A DNA stretch of 64,000 nt from Pseudomonas sp. Teo4 (GTDB lineage: Bacteria; Pseudomonadota; Gammaproteobacteria; Pseudomonadales; Pseudomonadaceae). The notes under the pieces are model-generated. The model was not told the DNA's origin. It did no database searches and was given only the letters and a program-made list of their open reading frames with translations. Below, piece by piece: positions 23,299-32,532 of this stretch (positions are counted from its first letter, which is position 1; each line of letters opens with the position of its first letter). A program made the position numbers and the translations under genes. The stretch covers positions 62,001 through 126,000 of the forward strand of contig NZ_JAXCIL010000003.1 in assembly GCF_034387475.1 (NCBI RefSeq). Direction: 5' to 3'.

Positions 23299-23324
23299 AA
23301 AACCGCCTTTTGTGGCGGTTTTTT
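23299..23324 (+). terminator. Rho-independent terminator
   Basis: AACCGCC (23301-23307)-TTTTGT-GGCGGTT (23314-23320) followed by four T. About 150 bases after the MvaT gene; may end its transcript. Confidence 0.7.
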
Positions 23325-23495
23325 ATGCCCAGCTATTGGACAGCACTTTGTGGATAATAGGCAGTATTAATGAGAGTGCCGGGGAAGTTCTCAAATTTGA
23401 TAGTCCTTAGAAGATTATGATGCGCTGCGGCACCTCACATCCTTAATGCTTCAAAATTACTCATCAGCGTAAGGCTTGGGTAGGTTCCTCCTTTT

Positions 23496-23540
23496 GGTAA
23501 GCTATTCTTACCTAATGCTTAAGGAAACTTAAGCTATACT
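23496..23540 (+). promoter_or_regulatory. Promoter with LysR-type box and second inverted repeat
   Basis: GGTAAGCTATTCTTACC (23496-23512) contains a T-N11-A box, TAAGC-TAT-TCTTA (23498-23510), and is followed by GCTTAAG-GAAA-CTTAAGC (23517-23534) and a -10-like TATACT (23535-23540). The box resembles those before the dsdX-type, glyA and 33.55-kb promoters, so the same LysR protein may act here. Confidence 0.5.
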
Positions 23541-23602
23541 GTTGTGGAACTACGTGCCACATTAACTCATCATCTCCTTGATTCTGAAATTCATGAGGCC
23601 AC

Positions 23603-24286
23603 ATGAGCAAGGTATGGCGTTCGCTCAGGCAACAAGCTGAGCAGTTTGCGGGCTGGAACCCCGTTATGCGATGGAATGTGGAGTACCGCGTTCTCGAACA
23701 TGACTGCTTCGAGGCAGCTCTGGGCGCCAATCTCGGGTTCAGCTTGAGGCACCTGGGCGGAGACAAGCTGCAGGCCTGGCTGACGGCGCTGCTCCGCTCT
23801 GAGCCGGCAATCGCTGTGCAGTCTGCAGCTGATCTCGAGCGTTTCGTAAAAGATGATCCGTCCTGTGTCGATCACTATGTCGCGCTGTCCTCCTGTGCAG
23901 GCTTCCAGGCTCTGCAGCTCTATCGCATCAGTCATATGCTCTGGCTCAATCTCGAACACCACAACGCCATGATGTTGAAGAACTGGGCTGCTCAGGTGTG
24001 GGGAATCGATATTCATCCTGGCGCGGAGATCGGCAAAGGTGTAGTTGTCCGCCATGGCCAAGGCTTGGTGATTGATGACGGTGTGGTGATCGAAGACGAT
24101 GTCACGCTTTGGAATGCGGTTAGCGTCCTTCGCAGCCCTGTAGGGGCATGCAAAAGCCCGGTGTTGAAGCGGGGCGTCACTGTTCACGCTCAGTCAGTGT
24201 TGTGTGGAGGCGTGATCGTCAAGAAGGGCGTCACGTTGCCGGAGTGCACCCTGTTCACTGAATCTGTTGCTGATGTCGTGAACTAG
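23603..24286 (+). CDS. Serine O-acetyltransferase (CysE-like)
   Basis: Predicted to acetylate L-serine for cysteine synthesis. The 227-residue protein has the helical N-terminal region, then the left-handed beta-helix hexapeptide repeats from about residue 134 (IDIHPGAEIGKGVVVRHGQGLVI) with GxxIHPG, DDVTLWNAV and GVIVKKGVTL turns. It lacks the long C-terminal tail of E. coli CysE, so cysteine feedback control may differ. It converges with pabB (five-base gap) and has its own promoter with a candidate LysR box; the neighbourhood is rich in serine-handling genes. Confidence 0.85.
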   Translation: MSKVWRSLRQQAEQFAGWNPVMRWNVEYRVLEHDCFEAALGANLGFSLRHLGGDKLQAWLTALLRSEPAIAVQSAADLERFVKDDPSCVDHYVALSSCAGFQALQLYRISHMLWLNLEHHNAMMLKNWAAQVWGIDIHPGAEIGKGVVVRHGQGLVIDDGVVIEDDVTLWNAVSVLRSPVGACKSPVLKRGVTVHAQSVLCGGVIVKKGVTLPECTLFTESVADVVN

Positions 24287-24291
24287 GTTGA

Positions 24292-25635
24292 TTACGGTAG
24301 AAAGTAGCTCTCCAGGCACTTCAGGAGGTTTCGGATCTTCGTCACGGACTCTAGATACTCACCCTGGGCGGTCGACTCGGCCACTATCCCTCCACCACCC
24401 CAGCAACTGATCGTCCCACTGTTGGCGAGCAGTGTCCGGATGGTGATCGAGCTGTCCATATGGCCGGCTGTGTCGAGATAGAACATAGAGCCGCAGTAGA
24501 TGCTGCGCTCAGTCGCTTCCAGCTCATCGATGATTTGCATGGCGCGCTTCTTCGGTGCACCCGTGATCGATCCACCGGGGAACGCATCGAACAGCAGGTT
24601 TATCGGATCTCTGCCCTCGGCTAGCTCGCCCTGGATAGTGCTGACCAGGTGATGAACGTTTGGGTATGACTCGATGCTGAACAGCTCAGGGACGCTGACT
24701 GAGCCGGATCTGCAGTTCTTCCCGATGTCGTTACGAAGCAGGTCAACGATCATCAGGTTTTCAGACCTATCTTTTTCGCTGGCTGCCAGTTTTTCTGCGT
24801 AGTGTTGGTCTTCAGCGCTTGTCCGGCCCCTAGGCATCGTGCCCTTGATAGGTCGAGTTTCAACCCGCCCATTGATGCTCTGAATGAAGCGCTCGGGTGA
24901 AAAACTCATTATGGCGTCATGCTGACCCAGGTTGATGTAGCCACCGAAAGGGGTTGCGCAATGGTTTCGGAGGATTTCATAGGCGCGCCATGGATTGCCC
25001 GAATAGCTGGTAAAGAACTTCTGTGTGAAATTCACTTGGTAGCAGTCACCCGCTGCGATGTAGTCATGGATGCTGGAGATGGCATTTTCGTAAGCGTTGT
25101 AGGTAACGGTCGGAGTAAACTTGGCGCCCAATGTGAAAGGCTCGTCTGTTTTCCTTGTCGTGCCCGATTGAAACAGCGAAATGATGCTTTTGCGTTCCTG
25201 GTTATTTACAGCCGGATTGAAGATCAGTCGTGATTGGCGCGTTTGATGGTCTGATACTAGGGCCCAGGTGTATAGACCGATAAGGGCAGTTGGGATCTGC
25301 ACCCTCTCCGACGGCTTGAGACCAATCACTGCTCGGCCAAAGTCATAGCTGAGATACCCCATGAGGCCGCCCGTGAATGGCAACTCTTCATCTGGGCGCC
25401 TATGCCCGAGGCTCTTGAGCGCAGCCCGTAAACGCTCTGCGAATGCTGCTGAAGACTCACCTTCATACGGTTGAAAGCTTCTGATCGGCCAGGCGCTCAT
25501 CAGATCGTAGCGGCCTCGTTGGGACGTTGGGCGACCAGAGTCAAAGAGAACAGCCCCAGGGGCATTACGGATAACTGCGAAAAAGACGGTGGGGTCTGCC
25601 AAGTAAGGGAGAGGATGCACGTGAAAAGGCTGCAT
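24292..25635 (-). CDS. pabB: Aminodeoxychorismate synthase component I (PabB)
   Basis: Makes 4-amino-4-deoxychorismate, the precursor of p-aminobenzoate and folate. The 447-residue protein begins MQPFHVHPLPYLADP, as in Pseudomonas PabB, and contains the chorismate-binding core: CYQVNFTQKF, SPERFIQ, RPIKGTMPRG (catalytic Lys), IVDLLRNDIG and the signature PGGSITGAPKKRAMQIIDELE. All are intact, so it should be active. PabA is not encoded here; the host would supply it. It is 44 bases after folK, probably one operon. Confidence 0.93.
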   Translation of the reverse strand: MQPFHVHPLPYLADPTVFFAVIRNAPGAVLFDSGRPTSQRGRYDLMSAWPIRSFQPYEGESSAAFAERLRAALKSLGHRRPDEELPFTGGLMGYLSYDFGRAVIGLKPSERVQIPTALIGLYTWALVSDHQTRQSRLIFNPAVNNQERKSIISLFQSGTTRKTDEPFTLGAKFTPTVTYNAYENAISSIHDYIAAGDCYQVNFTQKFFTSYSGNPWRAYEILRNHCATPFGGYINLGQHDAIMSFSPERFIQSINGRVETRPIKGTMPRGRTSAEDQHYAEKLAASEKDRSENLMIVDLLRNDIGKNCRSGSVSVPELFSIESYPNVHHLVSTIQGELAEGRDPINLLFDAFPGGSITGAPKKRAMQIIDELEATERSIYCGSMFYLDTAGHMDSSITIRTLLANSGTISCWGGGGIVAESTAQGEYLESVTKIRNLLKCLESYFLP

Positions 25636-25678
25636 ACAAGGCTCCAGCGAGTTCAAGACGTGTGGATCGTTGATCGGG

Positions 25679-26242
25679 CTATATCGCTGCGAGCTGGCAG
25701 GGATCACCCGGTAGCGGAAATCTCCCGGCTTGCACTGTAAGAGCAAACGAGCTGACACCGAAGGGATAACGTACAGATGACAGCTGAGGCCCTGGCTGCA
25801 ACTGACGCCACAACTCGGCGAATGAAATGCCGAGGCCTGGGTGCTTGAGGTGTGGGGCCAGTTGCTGCAACGGATAGAGCACGAACGCCCGGTCGAGAAT
25901 TTCTGCTCTGGGGAGCTCTATCCCCTCATGGAGGCCCGCGAGGTCATCAAACAGCAAGATATCGATATCAAGGGGAATGAAGCGTTGAGTGCTGCTGGTT
26001 CGCCCATGAAGGAGTTCGATGTCTTTGATCCACGCGTTGAGTTCGGCCAGGCTGAGGTCGGTACTGCCCCCTACGACCAGGTTGTAAAACGGGGATTGTC
26101 GAGGGTCTATCGAGGCGCTTTCATAGATAGGCGAACGGCGCAGAGGGTCGATGTGTTCTTCAAGCATCGACAGGGCCATATCAATGTGGATTTCCCGCTC
26201 TACATTGCTGCCAAGGCCGAGATAAACATAATGTGTTGGCAT
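25679..26242 (-). CDS. folK: 6-hydroxymethyl-7,8-dihydropterin pyrophosphokinase (FolK)
   Basis: Transfers pyrophosphate to hydroxymethyldihydropterin before the sulfonamide-target step. The 187-residue protein has the start YVYLGLGSNVERE, the FYNLVVGG strand, RFIPLDIDILLFDD (metal/ATP motif) and LPRAEILDRAFVLYPLQQLAP. It has a C-terminal extension of about 25 residues relative to E. coli FolK. With pabB downstream, it forms a two-gene folate unit. A 12-bp inverted repeat upstream may control it. Confidence 0.92.
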   Translation of the reverse strand: MPTHYVYLGLGSNVEREIHIDMALSMLEEHIDPLRRSPIYESASIDPRQSPFYNLVVGGSTDLSLAELNAWIKDIELLHGRTSSTQRFIPLDIDILLFDDLAGLHEGIELPRAEILDRAFVLYPLQQLAPHLKHPGLGISFAELWRQLQPGPQLSSVRYPFGVSSFALTVQAGRFPLPGDPCQLAAI

Positions 26243-26264
26243 AGTTTCAATTCACCAGGTGCTT

Positions 26265-26302
26265 ACCTATTTGACGTCCATTCCGCTTGGCGTCAAATAG
26301 GT
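26265..26302. promoter_or_regulatory. 12-bp inverted repeat upstream of folK
   Basis: ACCTATTTGACG (26265-26276) and CGTCAAATAGGT (26291-26302) are exact inverted copies around 14 bases. It sits 23-60 bases upstream of folK and also just beyond the stop of the transporter gene (26338). It could be an operator or a mRNA hairpin. Confidence 0.5.
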
Positions 26303-26337
26303 TGGGAAAGGAGGCCGTCAATGGCAAATGGCTAAAG

Positions 26338-27684
26338 TCAACCTAGGAAGTAATTCAGTATCAGGGTGGCCAGGAGTGCAACGAGGGAGGCAACAACGGT
26401 TCCTCCGGTAAACTTCTTGAGTGCCTCCGACAGCGAGACATTCAAATACTCCTTCACGACCCAGAATGCCGAGTCGGTGACGTGTGCCCAGCCTATGGAG
26501 CCGGCGCCAATAGCGACGACCAAGATTTCCGGTTTCAGGTGAGGGTCAGCGGCCAGCATTGGGTTGATCATGCTCGCAGCGCTTACCATGGCCACAGTTG
26601 CCGAGCCCACGGCGAAGTGCATCAGCCATGCGATGAACCATGCCAGGATGATCAGGTTGATATCAGTGCCGGCCAGCATGTTCGAAATCGCTTTACCAAC
26701 GCCGCTCTCGATAAGGACGGCGTTGAAAGCCCCGCCGGCGCCGATCACGAAGATGATGTTTGCAAGCGCTGGGAAACCGCGTTGGGTAATCTCTAGCAGT
26801 TGCTGCATGGTGCGGCCTTGGCGCAAGCCAAGAGACCAGTAGGCAAAGGCGACGGAGATCATCAGGGCGGTCAGTGGGTTGCCCACAAACTGCGCGACAT
26901 GCTGTACCAGAGAGTCAGCCGGTAGGCCAGCAGCAGCGGTTTTGAAGACCATCAGGATCAGTGGCAAGGCGATGGTCATCAGCGTAATGCCGATGCCTGG
27001 GAGTGCCCGTTCAGCAGGCAAGTGCTTTCCGTGCGACTCCAAGAAGCTTTGCTGCTTTTCGCTCGCTGCTTTTCCGCAGAACAGACTCACCCAGATGGGC
27101 CCGGCAATGATCATGGTCGGAATGCCGACCATAAGGCCGTAAAGAATCACGGTACCTACATCGGCATGTAGCATACCAGTGATGGCCATGGCAGCCGGGT
27201 GGGGGGGGAGGATGCAGTGGATGGTCATCAGAGAGATGGCCAGTGGGATCCCAAGAAACATCAAGTTGATCTTGGTTTCGCGGGCCACCACATACACCAA
27301 AGGTATGAGAAGTACGAATCCAACCTCGAAGAACACAGGAATGCCAGCGATAGCGCCGACGATAGCCATGACCCAGTGGGCCCGTGTTGATCCCAAGTTG
27401 TCGAGAAGAGTCTTGGCCAGCCGCTCGGCCCCGCCTGACTCCTCAAGCATTTTGCCCAAGATGCCGCCGAGCCCGATGATGGCGATCAGGAACCCAAGGG
27501 TTCCGCCTATTCCCGACTCCAGTGATTTGACGATTTGAGTTGCCGGCATGCCGGAGCCGAAGCCGACGACAAAGCACGCGATTATCAACGCCAAGAAAGC
27601 GTGAAGTCGTACTTTCATGATCAAGAAGATGATCAGTGCAATGGAGGAAAACAGAACTCCTAACAGCCAAGTTGTATCTTGCAT
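26338..27684 (-). CDS. dsdX: GntP-family permease, probable D-serine transporter (DsdX-like)
   Basis: A 448-residue protein with about 12 membrane segments. The GntP-family motif GGxGGxLGxM appears as GLGGILGKMLEESGGAERLAKTL; LPPHPAAMAITGMLHADVGTVILYG and GAGSIGWAHVTDSAFWVV match family motifs. GntP members import gluconate or D-serine. The presence of dsdA two genes away and the same strand favours D-serine, as in E. coli dsdXA. It lies separately from purU behind a terminator and has its own promoter with a candidate LysR box. Confidence 0.8.
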   Translation of the reverse strand: MQDTTWLLGVLFSSIALIIFLIMKVRLHAFLALIIACFVVGFGSGMPATQIVKSLESGIGGTLGFLIAIIGLGGILGKMLEESGGAERLAKTLLDNLGSTRAHWVMAIVGAIAGIPVFFEVGFVLLIPLVYVVARETKINLMFLGIPLAISLMTIHCILPPHPAAMAITGMLHADVGTVILYGLMVGIPTMIIAGPIWVSLFCGKAASEKQQSFLESHGKHLPAERALPGIGITLMTIALPLILMVFKTAAAGLPADSLVQHVAQFVGNPLTALMISVAFAYWSLGLRQGRTMQQLLEITQRGFPALANIIFVIGAGGAFNAVLIESGVGKAISNMLAGTDINLIILAWFIAWLMHFAVGSATVAMVSAASMINPMLAADPHLKPEILVVAIGAGSIGWAHVTDSAFWVVKEYLNVSLSEALKKFTGGTVVASLVALLATLILNYFLG

Positions 27685-27760
27685 TTCTATGCCCCGCACC
27701 TTGTTTTCTTTATTTGGGCAGCTATAAATGAGATAGGTAAAGTGCCGAAGCTTTATTGAT

Positions 27761-27773
27761 TAGGCATGGCTTA
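27761..27773 (-). promoter_or_regulatory. Candidate LysR box before dsdX-like gene
   Basis: On the minus strand TAAGC-CAT-GCCTA, a T-N11-A palindrome-like site about 77-89 bases upstream of the dsdX-like start. It resembles the boxes at 23498, 32561 and 33554. Confidence 0.5.
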
Positions 27774-27889
27774 CTTCAACTTGCAATTTCAATTTTTACG
27801 AGTAGGAATACCCCCTTGGGTTGACGTCCAAGAGGGTACAAGTCACCTACACCAATTTTTGATCAAACACTTAGGTACTATGGCGAAAC

Positions 27890-27906
27890 GAGCGCGGGAC
27901 GCGCTC
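27890..27906 (-). terminator. Terminator hairpin after purU
   Basis: GAGCGCG-TCC-CGCGCTC on the minus strand, directly after the purU stop, followed by GTTTCG. It would separate the purU operon from the transporter gene. Confidence 0.5.
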
Positions 27907-27909
27907 ATC

Positions 27910-28806
27910 TCAACCGATAGACTCAGAGGAGTACGAATCAGGCGACGGCGGGAACACAATCGTCTTGTTCTCGTTCATGAACACACGCCCGTGCACGTAG
28001 GCATGAATGGCCCGTGCCAGCACCTGGCTTTCTACGTCTCGACCCAAGGAGACATAGTCTTCTGGGCTTTGCGCATGGGTGATTCGAACAATGTCTTGCT
28101 CGATGATGGGGCCTTCATCCAGGTCGGCGGTGACGAAGTGAGAGGTTGCACCGATCAACTTCACGCCTCGCTCGAAGGCTTGCTTGTAGGGGCTGCCGCC
28201 TTTGAACGACGGGAGGAACGAGTGATGGATGTTGATGATCCGCCCCGACATCTGCTGGCACATTTCGTCAGACAGAATCTGCATGTAACGGGCGAGTACG
28301 ATCAGCTCTGCACCCGCCTCGCGGACGATGCGCATCTGTGCTGCTTCAGCTTCAGCCTTGTTCTCCTTGGTCACCTTAATATGGTGGTAGGGAATACCAT
28401 GCCCTTCGACCACCTTTTGGAAATCCAGGTGGTTGGAGATCACACCGACAATATCGATTGGCAGGGCGCCGATGCCCCAGCGATACAGCAGGTCGTTCAG
28501 GCAATGGCCGAAACGGGAAACCATCAGAATGACTTTGCGCTTGGCGCGCTCATCGAAGAATTCGAACTCCATCTTGTATTTATCAACAAGGGGTTGGAAC
28601 TCTTTTCTCAGATCTTCAAGCGACTGGCCTTCTTCCGAACGGAAGGTAATACGCATGAAGTAGTGGTTGGTGCTCTCATCGTCGAACTGTGCGCTGTCGC
28701 GGATGTTGCAGCCGCGAGAAGACAAGAAGCTGGTGATGTCAGCTGTGACGCCACGGATCGAAGGGCAAGTTACTCGCAGTACATAATTATTTTTAGTCTT
28801 GGTCAT
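27910..28806 (-). CDS. purU: Formyltetrahydrofolate deformylase
   Basis: Hydrolyses 10-formyl-THF to formate and THF. The 298-residue protein has an N-terminal ACT domain (about 5-85; RVTCPSIRGVTADITSFL) and a formyltransferase-like hydrolase domain with VLMVSRFGHCLNDLLYR, NHHxL-like PSFKGG (IINIHHSFLPSFKGG) and GATSHFVTADLDEGPII. All motifs look intact. Its release of formate frees THF when one-carbon units from serine exceed demand. Confidence 0.95.
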   Translation of the reverse strand: MTKTKNNYVLRVTCPSIRGVTADITSFLSSRGCNIRDSAQFDDESTNHYFMRITFRSEEGQSLEDLRKEFQPLVDKYKMEFEFFDERAKRKVILMVSRFGHCLNDLLYRWGIGALPIDIVGVISNHLDFQKVVEGHGIPYHHIKVTKENKAEAEAAQMRIVREAGAELIVLARYMQILSDEMCQQMSGRIINIHHSFLPSFKGGSPYKQAFERGVKLIGATSHFVTADLDEGPIIEQDIVRITHAQSPEDYVSLGRDVESQVLARAIHAYVHGRVFMNENKTIVFPPSPDSYSSESIG

Positions 28807-28817
28807 TTGGGATCACC

Positions 28818-29720
28818 TTAAACAGCAACAGCTTCTTTTTTGGTTACGATTTTGTGCTGACGCTTGAACGCGGTCACAGTGTTGGCCAGCAGGCACGCAA
28901 TGGTCATCGGGCCAACACCGCCTGGTACTGGTGTAATCGCCGATGCATGCCCTGCTTCGTCATATGCAACATCGCCGACGATGCGCGACCGGCCATCACG
29001 TTCAATGCGGTTGATACCTACGTCGATAACGACAGCGCCTGGCTTGATCCAATCGCCTTTCACCATCTCAGGCCGCCCTACCGCTACCACCAAAATGTCG
29101 GCAGTTCGGCACAACGCAGGGACATCTCGCGTTTTGGAGTGCGCGACGGTCACGGTGCAGTTCTCGGCCATCAGCAGCTGGGCCATTGGCTTACCAACAA
29201 TGTTTGATTTGCCGACAACTACAGCATTCATTCCGGCCAAGCTGCCCAAACGGTCTTTCAGCATCATCAAGCAGCCCAGCGGGGTGCAGGGAACCAAGGC
29301 GTCTTGGCCTGTGGCCAAACGGCCAGCGTTCAGGATGTGAAAACCATCCACATCTTTGTCTGCATCAATGGCATTGATAACCGCGTTGGTATCAAGGTGT
29401 GCAGGAAGAGGTAGTTGCACGAGAATGCCATTAACTTCCGGAGCGGCATTCAGCTCGTCCAAGAGACCCATTAGCTCAGCTTGGGTTGTATCAGCGGGCA
29501 GCCTATGAACGAACGACTGCATACCGATGGCCAATGTCTGGCGGTGTTTGGCACTTACATAAACGCCACTTGCTGGATCCTCGCCAACAAGTACAACAGC
29601 CAGGCCAGGAATGAGTCCTGTTTGCTCTTTAATCTCGGTTACTTCTTCCGTAAGTTTGTCCACGAGATTGGCTGCAAAGCCTTTCCCGTCGATACGGTCG
29701 GCCAAGAATTGATTGTTCAT
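28818..29720 (-). CDS. folD: Methylenetetrahydrofolate dehydrogenase/cyclohydrolase
   Basis: Oxidises methylene-THF to 10-formyl-THF. The 300-residue protein has [23 protein letters not shown] (with the catalytic Tyr and Lys), [13 protein letters not shown], the [15 protein letters not shown] segment, the [20 protein letters not shown] site and the [18 protein letters not shown] end. It lies 11 bases upstream of purU, between dsdA and purU, so the two enzymes in sequence carry the one-carbon unit to formate. Confidence 0.95.
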   Translation of the reverse strand: MNNQFLADRIDGKGFAANLVDKLTEEVTEIKEQTGLIPGLAVVLVGEDPASGVYVSAKHRQTLAIGMQSFVHRLPADTTQAELMGLLDELNAAPEVNGILVQLPLPAHLDTNAVINAIDADKDVDGFHILNAGRLATGQDALVPCTPLGCLMMLKDRLGSLAGMNAVVVGKSNIVGKPMAQLLMAENCTVTVAHSKTRDVPALCRTADILVVAVGRPEMVKGDWIKPGAVVIDVGINRIERDGRSRIVGDVAYDEAGHASAITPVPGGVGPMTIACLLANTVTAFKRQHKIVTKKEAVAV

Positions 29721-29784
29721 GAAACTAACACCTCAACGTCATTGACTGGCGTGATTGGTTTTCATTGGCGCAAATTTGAGGAGT

Positions 29785-29806
29785 GGGGGTGTTGTTTGCC
29801 ACCCCC
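29785..29806 (-). other. Intercistronic hairpin between dsdA and folD
   Basis: On the minus strand GGGGGTG and CACCCCC pair across about eight bases with no T run after them. It may tune folD-purU expression relative to dsdA-glyA or protect mRNA. Confidence 0.4.
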
Positions 29807-29821
29807 TTTAGAGCTCTGGTC

Positions 29822-31147
29822 TTATTTGACCAGTAAAGCTCCGCGCGCCATGAATTCCTTGAATTGCTCTTCAGGAACGAAAGCGCCACCAGTTGTCCAA
29901 ATGACGTGTGTTGCCTGAGCGAGTTTATTGCTCAGTCCGTGAGCTTCTTGATAAGCACGACCTTGATTGCTGTTCACGATGAACTCTGGGCCGGCAAAGC
30001 CTGCAGTAGCTGATGGCTCAAGGCGAATTGCTTGAGTGGTTTGCGCCTTCCAGAGCCAGCGGAACAAGTCGTCGTCGTCGACAGTGAAAACGCCGGACAG
30101 CATTGGCTTCATGACATCCGCTACGAACTCCGACATACGGGCAACCGCCATACCGTCTGCTTCAGTTCGGTTAGTCAGGCCAACGTCATACACCGAAATC
30201 AGCTCTTTAGAACCGCTCATCATGTGAACCATGGCACATGGAGACTGAACCGGCTCAACAAAGAAAGCGTGAGCGGCATCGCCGAAAATAGCTTTCAGTC
30301 CGTATGCCGCGCCACCGGGTGCACCGCCAATACCGCATGGCAGGTAGATGAACAATGGATGGTCTTCATCGATGGTGACCCCCTGCTCTTTGAGCTGCAC
30401 TGCCAGCTCGCTGGCAGCAGCGCTGTAACCGAAGAACAGCATTTCCGAGCGCTCATCATCCACGAAGTAGATGCTTGGATCGCCCTCTGCATCAATGCGA
30501 GCGTGTTCGACTGCAGTGGTATAGTCGGCCTTGTGCTGCACGACCTCCACGCCCAGGCGTGTGAGCCGATCAACTTTCCATTGTTTGGCGTCCGACGACA
30601 TGTGCACCACTGCTCGGAAGCCCAGAGCGCGAGCGGCAATACCAACGCTCAGCCCCAGATTACCTGTGCTGCCCACGGCAATGGTGTGCTGGGCAAAAAG
30701 AGCGCGGGCCTGCTCTCCCACCAGGACGGTAATATCGCCACCAGGAGTCAGGATGCCGCGCTTTTCAGCCATCTTCTTGGCGTGCATAAAGACTTCATAA
30801 ACGCCACCACGTGCTTTGATCGAACCCGCGACGGGCAAGTCCCCGTCTGCCTTGACGAAGACACGACCGTATTCCGAAGTGCCATACCCGAGAGCACCAC
30901 GCAGATCTTCGGCTTCGATCAGCTTGGACTGGATCCGGCCCTTCGATGCCTTGAGTTCGGGGAAGCACGTCTCCAGCACTGGCGCCAGCAGCTGCCAGTT
31001 TTCTTCGGCCTCTTTAACTTGAGCAGCCCGGATCGGCAGCGATTGGTCAGCAATGCCGTTGGCTTTCAGGTTCGGGTTTAGCCAAAGCGCAGGTCGGCCA
31101 GCCAGGACATCGTCACGCGCTGGATCATTGGGAAGTTGAACGCTCAT
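29822..31147 (-). CDS. dsdA: D-serine dehydratase (DsdA)
   Basis: PLP enzyme that converts D-serine to pyruvate and ammonia. The 441-residue protein matches the E. coli enzyme's length (442). GSIKARGGVYEV holds the Schiff-base lysine, GSTGNLGLSVGIAA is the phosphate loop, and the DERSEMLFFGYS and PCGIGGAPGGAAYGLK segments fit the family. It lies between glyA and folD. It would give D-serine tolerance and use as carbon and nitrogen source. D-threonine is also a possible substrate in this family. Confidence 0.95.
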   Translation of the reverse strand: MSVQLPNDPARDDVLAGRPALWLNPNLKANGIADQSLPIRAAQVKEAEENWQLLAPVLETCFPELKASKGRIQSKLIEAEDLRGALGYGTSEYGRVFVKADGDLPVAGSIKARGGVYEVFMHAKKMAEKRGILTPGGDITVLVGEQARALFAQHTIAVGSTGNLGLSVGIAARALGFRAVVHMSSDAKQWKVDRLTRLGVEVVQHKADYTTAVEHARIDAEGDPSIYFVDDERSEMLFFGYSAAASELAVQLKEQGVTIDEDHPLFIYLPCGIGGAPGGAAYGLKAIFGDAAHAFFVEPVQSPCAMVHMMSGSKELISVYDVGLTNRTEADGMAVARMSEFVADVMKPMLSGVFTVDDDDLFRWLWKAQTTQAIRLEPSATAGFAGPEFIVNSNQGRAYQEAHGLSNKLAQATHVIWTTGGAFVPEEQFKEFMARGALLVK

Positions 31148-31205
31148 TTTTATTTTCCTACAGCGTGGAGTGAGGCGGATGGTCTAGGCATCCGCCATGT
31201 ACCCC

Positions 31206-32477
31206 TTAGGCATAGATTGGGAAGTCGGCAACCAGTTTGGCAACTACTGCGCGGCTCTTCGCGATGACGGCGGCACGGGTAGTTTCGTCAGCAACTTGTG
31301 CATCGAAGATATCTGCGATCAGGTTGCCGATGACTTCGAACTCTTTGGCACCAAAACCTCGAGTAGTACCCGCTGACGAACCCAGGCGCAGGCCTTTCCA
31401 CTCTGATGGCTTGGCGCTGTCGAACGGAATCGGGTTTTTGTTCGAGGTGATGTTGATTTCCGACAACGCGTCCTGCGACTGCTGACCGGTCAGATCCTTG
31501 GACGAAACATCTACCAGAACAACATGAGTATCAGTGCCGCCACTGACGATGCGTACACCACGCTTCTGCAGAACTTCTGCAAGCAGGCGAGCGTTCGCTT
31601 TGACGTTTGCACCATAGGTCTTGAATTCATCGGTCAGAGCTTCACCGAGGCACACTGCTTTACCGGCGATGGTTGCCAGGTGTGCGCTGCCTTGTACGCC
31701 TGGGAAAACAGCCGGTTGAAGCTTCTTGAAGAGGTCTTCGCGGTTGGTCATGACCAAGCCGCCGCGAGCACCACGGAGGGTCTTGGTGGTGGTGCAGGTC
31801 ACGATGTCTGCGTGTGGAATCGGCGAAGGGTGCACTCCAGCAGCGACAAGTCCGGCAAAGTGGGCCATGTCCACCAGGTAAGTTGCGCCAACCTTATCGG
31901 CAATCTCTCGCATACGCGGGAAGTCGATTTCACGTGGGTAAGACGAGCCACCCGAGATGATGAGCTTCGGCTTGTGCTCCAAGGCCAGAGCTTCGACGTT
32001 GTCGTAGTCGATTCGGCCAGTTTCGCGATCTACGCCATACGAAACGATGCTGAACCAACGGCCCGACTGGTTCGGCTTTGCGCCGTGGCTCAGGTGCCCA
32101 CCCGAAGCCAGATCCAGGCTCAATACTGTGTCGCCTGGTTGCAGAAGTGCAAAGAACACAGCTTGGTTGGCCTGGGTGCCGGAGTGTGGTTGCACGTTCA
32201 CGAAGCCGCAGCCGAAAAGTTCTTTTGCGCGGTCAATGGCAGCTTGCTCGACAACGTCGGCGAAATCAGCGCCGCCGTGGAAACGCTTGCCTGGGTAGCC
32301 TTCAACGGTCTTGTTGGTGATGACCGAACCGATGGCCTCCAGAGAGGCGAAGCTCACCGAGTTCTCAGAGGCGATCAGTTCGATCTGGCCTTGCTGACGT
32401 TTTTTCTCGTCTTGGAGAGCTTTGAAGATCAGCGGGTCGCGCTCAGCAAGATTGTCGTTGAAGTAGGAGTGGGTCAT
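31206..32477 (-). CDS. glyA: Serine hydroxymethyltransferase-type enzyme with altered active-site residues
   Basis: A 423-residue PLP enzyme of the SHMT family. It has LIASENSVS, VNVQPHSGTQAN, the VDMAHFAGLVA (Asp203, His206) motif and the Schiff-base Lys232. Two usually conserved sites differ: the pre-lysine His is Thr (CTTTKTLRG, Thr231), and the active-site KRYYGG is KRFHGG. Ordinary SHMT makes glycine and methylene-THF from serine; the changes hint at another beta-hydroxy amino acid, such as an alpha-methyl- or D-serine-related substrate. It is the first gene of the dsdA-folD-purU operon. Confidence 0.88.
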   Translation of the reverse strand: MTHSYFNDNLAERDPLIFKALQDEKKRQQGQIELIASENSVSFASLEAIGSVITNKTVEGYPGKRFHGGADFADVVEQAAIDRAKELFGCGFVNVQPHSGTQANQAVFFALLQPGDTVLSLDLASGGHLSHGAKPNQSGRWFSIVSYGVDRETGRIDYDNVEALALEHKPKLIISGGSSYPREIDFPRMREIADKVGATYLVDMAHFAGLVAAGVHPSPIPHADIVTCTTTKTLRGARGGLVMTNREDLFKKLQPAVFPGVQGSAHLATIAGKAVCLGEALTDEFKTYGANVKANARLLAEVLQKRGVRIVSGGTDTHVVLVDVSSKDLTGQQSQDALSEINITSNKNPIPFDSAKPSEWKGLRLGSSAGTTRGFGAKEFEVIGNLIADIFDAQVADETTRAAVIAKSRAVVAKLVADFPIYA

Positions 32478-32532
32478 TACGGCGTTACCTTTGTTGGGGT
32501 TTTTTTCAAACCTATACCCTGTCCCAGATCAA

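Noticed and set aside
23204..23410. Small ORF after the MvaT gene
   Set aside because: It runs through a strong rho-independent terminator and has no ribosome site.
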